This document shows, piece after piece, positions 26,206 through 36,624 of a DNA stretch of 64,000 nucleotides. The stretch spans positions 82,293 through 146,292 of the forward strand of contig NZ_KQ948037.1 of the NCBI RefSeq assembly GCF_001513965.1, in the 5' to 3' direction. The first letter of the stretch is position 1. Each line of letters begins with the position of its first letter. The notes beneath the pieces were generated by a model that had not been told where the DNA came from, did not search any database, and was given only the letters and a program-made list of their open reading frames with translations. The position numbers were made by a program, and so were the translations under genes. The stretch comes from Streptomyces cellostaticus. Its GTDB lineage: Bacteria; Actinomycetota; Actinomycetes; Streptomycetales; Streptomycetaceae.

Positions 26206-27189
26206 ATGTTCCGCTTTCTCGTCCGCCGGATACTCGGCGCAGCGGTGATCCTGCTGATCATCAGTGCCATCACCTTCCTCCTCTTCTATGTCGCACCGCG
26301 TGACCCCGCCCGGGTCGCCTGCGGCAAGGTCTGCACGCCACAGACTCTGGCGCTGGTCAAGCACAACCTGGGCATCGACGATCCGCTGCCGGTTCAGTAC
26401 TGGCACTGGCTCGAAGGCGTCTTCGTGGGCCGCGACTACGCGTCCTTCGGCCACTGCAACGCGCCGTGCCTCGGCTACTCGTTCCAGAACCGCGTGCCGG
26501 TCCTCAGCCTGATCGAGGACCGCTTCCCGACCACGATCTCTCTCGCCCTGGGCAGCGCGGTCGTGTTCGTCATCTTCGGCGTCGGCACCGGCATGATCGC
26601 CGCTGTCAAGCAGGGCAAGGCGCTGGACAAGATCGCTTCCTCGGCCTCGCTGATCGGTTCGTCGCTGCAGATCTACATCGTCGGCATCGTCGCGATGTAC
26701 TACCTCTCCGACGAGTGGGGCATCCTCGACCGCCCGAACGACAGCTCCGGCTTCACCGACGACCCCGGGGCCTGGTTCTCGGGCCTGCTGCTGCCGTGGT
26801 TCGTGCTCGCGATCATCTTCACGGCCAACTACACGCGTATGACCCGCTCGCAGCTGGTTGAGACCCTGAGCGAGGACTACGTCCGCACCGCACGTGCCAA
26901 GGGCCTATCCGCGCGCACCGTGTTCTTCCGCTTCGCCTGGCGCGGCGCCATGGGCCCGATCGTGACGATCCTCGGCCTGGACCTCGGCTCGCTGCTCGGC
27001 GGCGCGGTCATCACGGAGCAGACGTTCGGCCTGCACGGCATCGGCGCACTCTCGGTGAAGGCCGTACGCGACAACGACCTGCCCATGCTCCTCGGTGTCG
27101 TCCTGGTGGCCGCCGGCGCGATCGTCCTGTTCAACATCGTCGTAGACGCCGTCTACGCCCTCATCGACCCGCGCGTCCGCCTCGCCTAA
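26206..27189 (+). CDS. BldKC-like peptide importer permease (rightward operon)
   Basis: 327 residues from ATG 26206; the longer open frame upstream runs over the end of the binding-protein gene. DppB-type: MFRFLVRRILGAAVILLIISAITFLLFYVAP forms helix 1. The external loop has four cysteines (VACGKVC and GHCNAPCLG). EAA loop YVRTARAKGLSARTVFFRFAWRGAMGP; C-terminus DAVYALIDPRVRLA. The same four-Cys loop occurs in the leftward paralogue 35552-36529. It lies 95 nt after the binding protein and 11 nt before the DppD-type ATPase. Confidence 0.9.
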   Translation: MFRFLVRRILGAAVILLIISAITFLLFYVAPRDPARVACGKVCTPQTLALVKHNLGIDDPLPVQYWHWLEGVFVGRDYASFGHCNAPCLGYSFQNRVPVLSLIEDRFPTTISLALGSAVVFVIFGVGTGMIAAVKQGKALDKIASSASLIGSSLQIYIVGIVAMYYLSDEWGILDRPNDSSGFTDDPGAWFSGLLLPWFVLAIIFTANYTRMTRSQLVETLSEDYVRTARAKGLSARTVFFRFAWRGAMGPIVTILGLDLGSLLGGAVITEQTFGLHGIGALSVKAVRDNDLPMLLGVVLVAAGAIVLFNIVVDAVYALIDPRVRLA

Positions 27190-27200
27190 GGAGAGATCTG

Positions 27201-28226
27201 ATGAGCACCCCCTTCCTCTCCGTTCGCGACCTGCGCGTGCACTTCTCGACCGAGGACGGCCTGGTCAAGGCCGTCGACGGGCTCTCCTTCGATGTGGAGA
27301 AGGGCAAGACGCTCGGCATCGTCGGCGAGTCCGGCTCGGGCAAGTCGGTGACCAACCTGTCGATCCTGGGCCTCCACAACCGCGAGCGCACCACCATGGA
27401 CGGCGAGATCATCCTCGACGGCCAGGAGCTGCTGACGGCGTCCGAGCGGACGCTGGAGAAGCTGCGCGGCAACAAGATGTCCATGATCTTCCAGGATGCT
27501 CTGGCCTCTCTGTCCCCGTACCACACGGTGGGCGTGCAGATCGCGGAGACGTACCGCAAGCACACCGGCGCGTCCAAGCGGGAGGCACGGGCCCGTGCCG
27601 TCGAGATGCTCCGCCGGGTCGGTATCCCCCAGCCGGACGTCCGCGTGGACGAGTACCCGCACCAGTTCTCCGGCGGTATGCGCCAGCGCGCGATGATCGC
27701 CATGGCACTGGTCTGCGACCCCGAGCTCTTGATCGCCGACGAGCCGACCACGGCCCTCGACGTGACGGTCCAGGCCCAGATCATGGACCTGCTCAAGGAC
27801 CTCCAGCAGGAGTTCGGCACCGCCATCATCTTCATCACCCACGACCTCGGCGTGATCGCCGACATCGCCGACGACGTGCTGGTGATGTACGGCGGCCGGT
27901 GCGTGGAGCGCGGCACCAAGAAGGAGGTGCTCCGCTCGCCGGACCACCCCTACACCCTGGGCCTGATGAACTCGATGCCGACCCTCAACGGGTCGGTGGA
28001 CGTTCCGCTGACGCCGATCCCCGGTTCGCCGCCCTCGCTGCTGAACCCGCCGTCCGGCTGCCGCTTCCACCCGCGCTGCGCCTTCGCCGAGAAGGTGTCC
28101 GGCGGGCTGTGCTCCAGCGACCGGCCGACCCTTGAGGTTGTCGAGGGCCGCGGCTCCGCCTGCCACCTCACCCAGGAGCAGAAGCAGGATCTCTTCGCCG
28201 ACTTCGCCGCAACCCGGCACAACTGA
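27201..28226 (+). CDS. BldKD-like peptide importer ATPase (rightward operon)
   Basis: 341 residues, DppD type. Walker A GESGSGKSV, Q-loop IFQDALASLSPY, signature FSGGMRQRAMIAMAL, Walker B LLIADEPTTALD, H-loop ITHDLGVIAD, and a C-terminal cysteine cluster PSGCRFHPRCAFAEKVSGGLC. AAGGAGAG lies 7 nt before the ATG. Closely parallel to 34476-35537 in length and sequence. Confidence 0.93.
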   Translation: MSTPFLSVRDLRVHFSTEDGLVKAVDGLSFDVEKGKTLGIVGESGSGKSVTNLSILGLHNRERTTMDGEIILDGQELLTASERTLEKLRGNKMSMIFQDALASLSPYHTVGVQIAETYRKHTGASKREARARAVEMLRRVGIPQPDVRVDEYPHQFSGGMRQRAMIAMALVCDPELLIADEPTTALDVTVQAQIMDLLKDLQQEFGTAIIFITHDLGVIADIADDVLVMYGGRCVERGTKKEVLRSPDHPYTLGLMNSMPTLNGSVDVPLTPIPGSPPSLLNPPSGCRFHPRCAFAEKVSGGLCSSDRPTLEVVEGRGSACHLTQEQKQDLFADFAATRHN

Positions 28227-28252
28227 CGGACAGTAGACGGGACTTCACGACC

Positions 28253-29296
<1,044 letters not shown>

Positions 29297-29384
29297 CACA
29301 CCCCTTTCCGTCAGCCGCCCCCTTGCGGAACGGACTTTCTCGGCCCATTGACCCGAGCCCATGAACGTCCGGTCCCGGGGAACG

Positions 29385-29416
29385 AGGGCCCGCACATGTG
29401 AGCATGTGCGGGCCCT
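29385..29416 (+). terminator. Terminator of the rightward importer operon
   Basis: A perfect 14-bp stem (arms 29385-29398 and 29403-29416) with a TGAG loop, about 90 nt after the last ATPase stop, followed by tctcattg. Confidence 0.85.
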
Positions 29417-29527
29417 TCTCATTGCCTGCCAGTCACGCACGTCGCCAAATGGTGGATCTGCCACTCAGAAATCATGGCCACCACCCCTTTGCCCCGTGGC
29501 GGGCGGCCCCACCCCAGTCCCGCTCAC

Positions 29528-30436
29528 TCACTCCTCGGCAAACAGCTCCGCCGCGTCCTTCGCGTGCACCGCCCGCTGTGCCCACAGCTCCAGTCGGTCC
29601 AGATCCGTGCAGGTGCTCACCCGCTCACGGACGGCGTCGGGCACCGAGATGCCACGCCATTGCAGGATGTGAAGGATCATCTCCGCCTTGGCCTCAGCAC
29701 GGCCCAGTTCTCGGCCCTGCTCCAGGCCTTGCTCCCGGCCTTCTTCGCGTACCTGTTCGGCCAGTGGGTGTCGCCAGAAGTACTGGATCGCCGTCATCAA
29801 ATCCCTCCACATCTGCTTCGCCTGGGGGTCGGCCAGGCATGAGTCGACGAACTGCACGAAGACCGCGGCGCTGTCGGGGTCGATGGTCCGCAGGGCGGAC
29901 GCCAGGGATTCCAGTATGGCCGGGGCCTGCGGGCCACGCCCGTGTGTCATCGCCGAGAGCACCGCAAGGGGTACGTCCCGTTCCGCCTGACGCTCGTCCG
30001 CGATCACCGGCACGTTGTCCGGGCCCAGGACCAGCGGACGCACCGTCAGCGATTCCCAGCCCGGGAAACCCAGCCGAATCGGGCGCGACGCCCACTGCGC
30101 CGTAGCGCTGCTCTGGGTGATCACGATCAGCACCGGCTCGCAGCGGTACTTCTCGTACAGGTAGCTGAGGTAATACGGCCAACTGCCCCGCTTGCGATCG
30201 TCCACCTTCCCCTGCGACTCCACCACCAGCAGGTACGTGCCCTCGTCCGTCTCCGCCCGCAGCAACGTGTCCACCCGCCGCTCGACCGGCTCGATCTCCG
30301 TCAGGTCCACGTTCAGCGCCGCGATCTCCCGCGGCTCGGGAAACGGCACCTGCAGCACACTCTGTAACGCCCGCGTCAGCAGCGCCGGATCCTTCTGAAA
30401 GATCCGGTGCAACGCCTCATGCGACGAGCCGACCAT
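29528..30436 (-). CDS. Rpn/YhgA-like PD-(D/E)XK family protein
   Basis: 302 residues. The ATG at 30436 is preferred over 30442 because AAGGAG then sits 6 nt upstream. The nuclease core shows D56 (RRVDTLLRAE), then LLVVESQGKVDD with E73-x-Q75-x-K77, the ExQ variant of the PD-(D/E)XK motif used by Rpn recombination-promoting nucleases. The C-terminal third is a charged helical region with EQGR repeats (about 225-255), typical of this family. The HATPase gene ends 33 nt upstream on the same strand. Rpn-like proteins act in recombination or anti-phage settings; the role here is unknown. Confidence 0.75.
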   Translation of the reverse strand: MVGSSHEALHRIFQKDPALLTRALQSVLQVPFPEPREIAALNVDLTEIEPVERRVDTLLRAETDEGTYLLVVESQGKVDDRKRGSWPYYLSYLYEKYRCEPVLIVITQSSATAQWASRPIRLGFPGWESLTVRPLVLGPDNVPVIADERQAERDVPLAVLSAMTHGRGPQAPAILESLASALRTIDPDSAAVFVQFVDSCLADPQAKQMWRDLMTAIQYFWRHPLAEQVREEGREQGLEQGRELGRAEAKAEMILHILQWRGISVPDAVRERVSTCTDLDRLELWAQRAVHAKDAAELFAEE

Positions 30437-30469
30437 CAGCATCTCCTTTCGTACGACGTGATCAACGAG

Positions 30470-30880
30470 CTATGCCGCCGCAAGTTCGCACCACATGAAC
30501 TTGCCCCGGTTCCCGAACCGGGCCGACGGCTGCCAGCCCCAGTAATCGGCGCAGCTCATGACGAGACCCAGCCCCCGCCCCTCCTCCAGCTCGACAGCCT
30601 GCTCCAACGGCCTTGGCGGGTCCGGCGGTTCGGGGTCGGAGTCCCACGCCCCGATCCAGACCATGCCCTCCGGGTTGCGCCGGACCCTGAGGGCAGCAGG
30701 CCCTTTCGTGTGCCGTACGGCGTTCGAGACCAGCTCTGCCGCGAGGAGTTCCGCGGTGTCGACCAGCCCGATGAGGCCGTGCAGCGTCAGGATCACGCGC
30801 AGGGTGCGGCGGCAGACCGTAACCGCTCTGAGGTCGTTGGGGATGTAGAGCGTGTAGTCCCAGGTTTCACTTTCGGGCAT
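30470..30880 (-). CDS. Anti-sigma-factor-type HATPase (RsbW-like)
   Basis: 136 residues, a stand-alone GHKL ATPase domain. N-box LLAAELVSNAVRHT; G-box region LEEGRGLGLVMSCADYWGW. It lacks a dimerisation/phospho-acceptor domain, so it is not a classical sensor kinase. Streptomyces has many such proteins next to XRE-DUF397 pairs, as here (the XRE gene is divergent, 181 nt away). It may phosphorylate or bind an anti-sigma antagonist or sigma factor; no STAS partner is visible in the window. Confidence 0.85.
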   Translation of the reverse strand: MPESETWDYTLYIPNDLRAVTVCRRTLRVILTLHGLIGLVDTAELLAAELVSNAVRHTKGPAALRVRRNPEGMVWIGAWDSDPEPPDPPRPLEQAVELEEGRGLGLVMSCADYWGWQPSARFGNRGKFMWCELAAA

Positions 30881-31061
30881 GCGTCTTCAGCTCCGTTGGA
30901 TGAGTGGGGATTTCGCACACGGTGGCAATGCCGCAGCCGTCATGGCAGGACGGAGCGGTGCGCTTCCGCTGTGTGTGCGGCGCATCACTGACGGTAGGGG
31001 TTACAGTTTCGGTCGGGCAAGTCGGTCGCATAATCTAGGCCCGAACGAGGAGGAGCAGTCG

Positions 31062-31913
31062 ATGACGACGAGGCGCGAACCAACAGCACGTCAGTTGCGC
31101 CTGGCACTCGAACTGCGCAGACTCCGCCATGCGGCAGGTCTCACTGCCCGTGAGACGGCGGCACTGCTCGACGTAAGTCACGTCCAGATCAGCCACATCG
31201 AATCCGGACTGTCCGGGGTGAGCGAGGAACGGCTGCGCAGCCTCGCGGCCAACTACGCCTGCCCTGATGGCGAGTTGATTGACGCGCTGGTGGCCATGGC
31301 CACCGATCGCACGCGCGGCTGGTGGGAGGAGTACCGGGAACGGCTGCCTACGCCCTACCTGGACTTGTCCGAGCTGGAACACCACGCCAGCTTTCGCTGG
31401 GACGCGGACTTCCTGCACATCCCCGGTCTTCTTCAGACCGAGGACTACGCCCGCGCGCTGTTCTCCTACGTCAACCCGGAGTTCCCCGGGAAAGAGGTCG
31501 AGCTTCGGGTGGAACACCGGATGAAGCGCAGGGTCATCATCGAGCGCCCACACCCGATCCCGTACGAGGCCGTGATCCACGAGGGTGCGCTGCGCATCAG
31601 GGTCGGCGACCGCCCCGCAACACGTGCCCAGTTGACCCGCGTACTGGAACTTTCCGAAGCCGACCACATCACCGTGCGCGTCATCCCGTTCGACCTGGAC
31701 GGGTTCGCCGGCGCCGGCAGCGCCATGGTCTACGCGGGCGGTCCCATCCCGAGGCTGGACACCGTGGTACGTGACGGCCCCCACGGCACGGCCTTCCTCG
31801 ACGCCGAAGCCCAGCTCGCCCACTTCCGAACACTTTTCCGTAGGCTGGAGAACGCGTCACTCGAACCGGAGCGTTCGCGGGACGTCATCCACAAGCTGGC
31901 GAAGGAGTTGTGA
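31062..31913 (+). CDS. XRE-family regulator with DUF5753 domain
   Basis: 283 residues from ATG 31062, with GGAGGAG 6 nt upstream. The HTH (about 12-65) reads LRLALELRRLRHAAGLTARETAALLDVSHVQISHIESG. Residues 95-280 are the DUF5753 effector domain (DADFLHIPGLLQTEDYARALF; VIPFDLDGFAGAGSAMVYAGG; RRLENASLEPERSRDVI). It is followed by a DUF397 gene 4 nt downstream, the classic WhiJ-like pair in which the small protein modulates the DNA-binding one, often in development. The C-terminal coding part was duplicated downstream. Confidence 0.93.
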   Translation: MTTRREPTARQLRLALELRRLRHAAGLTARETAALLDVSHVQISHIESGLSGVSEERLRSLAANYACPDGELIDALVAMATDRTRGWWEEYRERLPTPYLDLSELEHHASFRWDADFLHIPGLLQTEDYARALFSYVNPEFPGKEVELRVEHRMKRRVIIERPHPIPYEAVIHEGALRIRVGDRPATRAQLTRVLELSEADHITVRVIPFDLDGFAGAGSAMVYAGGPIPRLDTVVRDGPHGTAFLDAEAQLAHFRTLFRRLENASLEPERSRDVIHKLAKEL

Positions 31914-31917
31914 AGCG

Positions 31918-32121
31918 GTGATCACCCCCAACACCTGGCGGAAGTCGTCCTACTCCGGAGGCGGCGAGGGCAACGCCTGCGTGGAAGTCGCGACCGCACC
32001 CACCCACATAGCCATCCGCGACTCGAAGACCCCAGCCAGAGCAACCCTCACCTTCCCGCCCGCCGCCTTCACCCCCTTCATCGAAGCCCTCAAGTCCCCA
32101 GAGCATGAGAGTCGTTCATGA
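31918..32121 (+). CDS. DUF397 small protein, copy 1
   Basis: 67 residues from GTG with AAGGAG 10 nt upstream, inside the end of the XRE gene. The DUF397 signature is TWRKSSYSGGGEGNACVEVA...IAIRDSK, with the C-terminal LTFPPAAFTPFIEALKS. It probably works with the preceding XRE regulator. Copy 2 lies 435 nt downstream. Confidence 0.9.
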   Translation: MITPNTWRKSSYSGGGEGNACVEVATAPTHIAIRDSKTPARATLTFPPAAFTPFIEALKSPEHESRS

Positions 32122-32126
32122 AGTAG

Positions 32127-32350
32127 CTCGACCTGGACGGCTTCGGCGGGGCCGGTAGTGCAATGGTGTTTGCGGGTGGCCCCGTCCCCCAGCTGGACAC
32201 CGTCGTCCGCGACGGCCCCGGCGGGCCGGTCTACATCGATACCGAAGCCCAGCTCAACCGATATCGAAAACGATTCCGTAGGGTAGAGGCAGTGTCACTC
32301 GACCCCGACCGTTCGCGTGACTTCATCCACGGCTGTCGAAGGAGCTGTGA
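32127..32350 (+). pseudogene. Truncated, frameshifted copy of the XRE/DUF5753 C-terminus
   Basis: Starting at 32127 the sequence reads LDLDGFGGAGSAMVFAGG...LDTVVRDGPGGPVYIDTEAQLNRYRKRFRRVEAVSLDPDRSRDFIH, a close match to the last ~70 residues of the intact regulator. It lacks the HTH and any start of its own. Near the end one base is missing relative to the parent (CAC-GGCTGTCG against CACAAGCTGGCG), which would throw off the final five codons. It is the front half of a tandem duplication that also copied DUF397. Confidence 0.85.
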
Positions 32351-32352
32351 GC

Positions 32353-32556
32353 ATGCCGACCCCCGACACCTGGCAGAAGTCTTCCTTCTCCGGTGGCGGC
32401 CAGGGCGACGCCTGCGTCGAAGTCGCACACCTGGACGCCCACATATCCATCCGCGACTCCAAAGCCCCAGCCAGAGCAACCCTCACCTTCCCAACCGAAG
32501 CCTTCACACCCTTCATCCAAGCCCTCAAGTCCCCAGAACCTGAGATTCGTTCATGA
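32353..32556 (+). CDS. DUF397 small protein, copy 2
   Basis: 67 residues from ATG 32353 (the frame is open to 32317), with AAGGAG upstream from the decayed regulator end. Same length as copy 1: MPTPDTWQKSSFSGGGQGDACVEVAHLDAHISIRDSK...FPTEAFTPFIQALKSPEPEIRS. Most changes are conservative, which suggests the gene is still under selection. It has lost its own cognate regulator. Confidence 0.85.
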   Translation: MPTPDTWQKSSFSGGGQGDACVEVAHLDAHISIRDSKAPARATLTFPTEAFTPFIQALKSPEPEIRS

Positions 32557-32589
32557 AGTGATCCGGAAACTGACGCACCGTTCAGCATC

Positions 32590-33341
32590 GTGTGTCAGAC
32601 TGCCGCGGTGGTAGATCATTCGTTCGCCGATCTCTCGCTCGCCTCGCTCTACGAGAGCCTCAATCCCTGGGGCCCGGATGACGACTTCTACCTGGAGCTG
32701 GTGAGATCCGCCCGCTCCGTGCTGGACGTCGGCTGCGGTACCGGGAGGCTGTTGCGGCGGGCGCGGGCCGAGGGGCACCGTGGGCGGCTGATGGGGCTCG
32801 ATCCGGCCGCCGCCATGCTCGTACAGGCGCGCCGGGCCGCACCGGACGTCGAGTGGGTACTCGGGGACCTGCGGTCACGGCTGTGGGAGGCCGAGTTCGA
32901 CCTCGTCGTCATGACCGGGCACGCCTTTCAAGTGCTGCTCGCGGACGAGGAGTTGCGTACCTGTCTCGCCGCCGTGCGGGACGCGCTGGCGCTCGGTGGG
33001 CGGTTCGTCTTCGAGACGCGGAATCCGGCCGCCCGGGCCTGGGAGCGCTGGACGCCGGACCGGGTGTACGAGGTGACCGACACGGACTGTACGGCCATAC
33101 GCGTCTGGCACGAGGTCCGGGGCGGCGGCCTTGTCGGGGACCGGGTGACCTTCACCGAGACCTTCGAGGGCGCAGGCTGGGACCGGCCCCGGGTCAGCAC
33201 GGCGACCCTGCGCTTCCTGGACCAGGAAAGGCTGGGCGCATTCCTCACCGAGGCCGGCCTGACCGTCGTACAGCAGTACGGGGACTGGGGGCGGGGGCCG
33301 CTCACCCCCGCCAGCCCGGAGATCATCACCGTGGCCCGGCC

Positions 33342-33345
<4 letters not shown>
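32590..33345 (+). CDS. Class I SAM-dependent methyltransferase
   Basis: 251 residues from GTG 32590; a later GTG at 32608 is also possible and neither has a clear ribosome site. Motif I VLDVGCGTGRLLRRA, motif II GLDPAAAML and motif III region FDLVVMTGHAFQVLL fit the Rossmann methyltransferase fold. The C-terminal half resembles SAM enzymes acting on small molecules, so the substrate cannot be named. It converges on bldKE; their stop codons share the palindrome CTAG. Confidence 0.85.
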
Positions 33346-34463
<1,118 letters not shown>

Positions 34464-34475
34464 GTCGGTGTCCTC

Positions 34476-35537
34476 CTAGCCGAGTCGAGGCCTGATCTCT
34501 TCTACGAAAATGGTCCGCTTCTGCTCCGCCGTCAGATGGCACGCGGAAGCGCGGTCCGGAGCCAGCAGGGGGCGCTCGGTCACGCAACGGGTGCCGCCGA
34601 CCCGCTCCCGGAAGGTGCAGCGGGGGTGGAAGCGGCAGCCGGGCGGCGGAGTCAGCAGCGAGGGCGGGGCACCCGGGATGGGTGAGAGGGGCGTGCTCAG
34701 GTCGGAGTCCAGCCGGGGCATCGAGTTCAACAGGCCCCAGGTGTACGGGTGTTGGGGGGAGCGGAGGACTTCGTCGACCGTGCCGCGCTCCACCGCGCGC
34801 CCCGCGTACATCACCATGATGTCGTCGGCCATGTCGGCGATGACGCCGAGGTCGTGGGTGATGAAGACGATCGCCGAGCCGAACTCCTGCTGGAGGTCCT
34901 TGAGCAGGTCGAGGATCTGGGCCTGGACGGTCACGTCGAGGGCCGTGGTGGGCTCGTCGGCGATCAGCAGGTCCGGGTCGCACACCAGGGCCATGGCGAT
35001 CATCGCGCGCTGGCGCATGCCGCCGGAGAACTGGTGCGGATAGTCCCGGGCCCGCTCCTTGGGGTTGGGGATGCCGACCTTGGCGAGCATCTCCACCGCA
35101 CGTTCCCAGGCCGCCTTCTTGGAGACGCCCCGGTGCTTCATGTACGGCTCGGCGATCTGCCGGCCCACCGTGTAGAAGGGCGAGAGGGCGGTGAGCGGGT
35201 CCTGGAAGATCATCGCGGCGCGGTTGCCGCGGAGCTTCTCCATCTCCTTCTCGGTGGCGGTGATGAGTTCCTTGCCGTCGAGCAGGATCTCGCCGTCGAC
35301 CGTGGTGAACAGCGGGTCGTGCAGCCCGAGGATCGTCAGGTTGGTGACCGACTTGCCGGAACCCGACTCGCCGACGATGCCGAGGGTCTTCCCGCGGTGC
35401 AGGTCGAAGGAGAGTCCGTCGACGGCCTTGACCGGCCCGTCCTCCGTGGAGAACGTCACCTGCAGGTCGCGTACCGACAGGAAGCCGTCCGGCCCGGTCG
35501 GGGCCGGTGCGCCCTCGGCCTTGGTCATGGTGGTCAC
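34476..35537 (-). CDS. bldKD: BldKD, oligopeptide importer ATPase
   Basis: 353 residues from GTG 35537 (AGGAAG 11 nt upstream); ATG 35528 is the alternative. Walker A GESGSGKSV, Q-loop IFQDPLTALSPF, signature FSGGMRQRAMIAMAL, Walker B LLIADEPTTALD, H-loop ITHDLGVIAD, cysteine cluster PPGCRFHPRCTFRERVGGTRC. Heterodimer partner of BldKE; the start of BldKE follows 12 nt after its stop. Confidence 0.8.
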   Translation of the reverse strand: MTTMTKAEGAPAPTGPDGFLSVRDLQVTFSTEDGPVKAVDGLSFDLHRGKTLGIVGESGSGKSVTNLTILGLHDPLFTTVDGEILLDGKELITATEKEMEKLRGNRAAMIFQDPLTALSPFYTVGRQIAEPYMKHRGVSKKAAWERAVEMLAKVGIPNPKERARDYPHQFSGGMRQRAMIAMALVCDPDLLIADEPTTALDVTVQAQILDLLKDLQQEFGSAIVFITHDLGVIADMADDIMVMYAGRAVERGTVDEVLRSPQHPYTWGLLNSMPRLDSDLSTPLSPIPGAPPSLLTPPPGCRFHPRCTFRERVGGTRCVTERPLLAPDRASACHLTAEQKRTIFVEEIRPRLG

Positions 35538-35551
35538 AATGGCGGTTCTTC

Positions 35552-36529
35552 CTAGGAGAGCCGGATGCGCGGGTCGATCCACGCGTAGGTGATGTCGGTC
35601 AGGATGTTCAGGATCAGGATGAAGAAGGCGCCGAAGAGCATGACGCCCATCGTCAGCGGCAGGTCCTTGTTGACCGCGCCGTCCACGGCGAGCCGGCCGA
35701 TTCCCTGGAGGGAGAAGGTCAGTTCGGTGACGACGGCACCGCCGAGCAGCGCACTGAGGTCGATACCGAGCACGGTGACGATCGGGATGAGCGAGCCGCG
35801 CCAGGCGTAGCGGAAGAACACGTACTTGCGTGACATGCCCTTGGCGCGGGCGGTGCGTACATGGTCCTCGGCCAGCTGCTCGATCATCGAGGAGCGGGCC
35901 ATACGCGTGTACTGCGCGGTGAAGATGGTCGCCATCACGCACACCGGGATCGACATGCCGACGAACCAGCCGACCGGGTCCTGGGTGACGGGGACGTACT
36001 TCGGGTCCTCCATCCAGCCCGTGCTGTAGACGAGGACCGTCAGCACGATGGGGCCGAGGAAGTAGATCTGGAAGGAACTCAGCACCATGGACGCGCCCGT
36101 GGCGACCTTGTCCACGACGGTCCCGCGCCGGTAGGCGGCGATCATGCCCGCGCCGACGCCGAGGATCAGGAAGACGACGGCACCGCCGGCGGTCAGGGTG
36201 AGGGTCAGCGGGAACCGGTCCATGATCGTGCTCCAGACCATGTCCCCCGAGTAGAACGACACGCCCAGGCAGGGAGCCGAGCAGTGACCGGTCGGGAAGT
36301 CGCGGCCCGTCACGATGCCGGACATGAAGTCCCAGAACTGCTGGGCCAGGGGCAGGTTGAGGCCGAGGGCTTCCCGGATGTCCGCAAGCCGCTGGCCCGA
36401 ACAGTCCTTGCCGCAGGCCAGGGACGCGTAGTCGGACGGTGCGGCCACGAACAGGAAGAACGTCGCCGCCCCGATGAGGAACAGCGTGATGAAGGCGCCG
36501 ACCGTGCGCCGGATGATGAACTGAAGCAT
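35552..36529 (-). CDS. bldKC: BldKC, oligopeptide importer permease
   Basis: 325 residues from ATG 36529, where the DppB-type N-terminus MLQFIIRRTVGAFITLFLIGAATFFLF begins (the frame is open to 36592). The external loop has the four cysteines LACGKDC and GHCSAPCLG. EAA loop HVRTARAKGMSRKYVFFRYAWRGSLIP. C-terminus DITYAWIDPRIRLS. Six predicted helices. Only 14 nt separate it from bldKD. Confidence 0.8.
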   Translation of the reverse strand: MLQFIIRRTVGAFITLFLIGAATFFLFVAAPSDYASLACGKDCSGQRLADIREALGLNLPLAQQFWDFMSGIVTGRDFPTGHCSAPCLGVSFYSGDMVWSTIMDRFPLTLTLTAGGAVVFLILGVGAGMIAAYRRGTVVDKVATGASMVLSSFQIYFLGPIVLTVLVYSTGWMEDPKYVPVTQDPVGWFVGMSIPVCVMATIFTAQYTRMARSSMIEQLAEDHVRTARAKGMSRKYVFFRYAWRGSLIPIVTVLGIDLSALLGGAVVTELTFSLQGIGRLAVDGAVNKDLPLTMGVMLFGAFFILILNILTDITYAWIDPRIRLS

Positions 36530-36624
36530 GGCGGGCAGGCTGCTCTCTGGTCGGACGGTGGGGTGGTTTCGCTCGGACGCGGGGGCACGCACCAGTCGAG
36601 CGCGCCCCCGCCGTCAGCCATGGC

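Noticed and set aside
30881..31061. Upstream extension of the XRE gene (open frame to 30879)
   Set aside because: The conserved N-terminus and GGAGGAG site support ATG 31062; the extension overlaps the divergent promoter.
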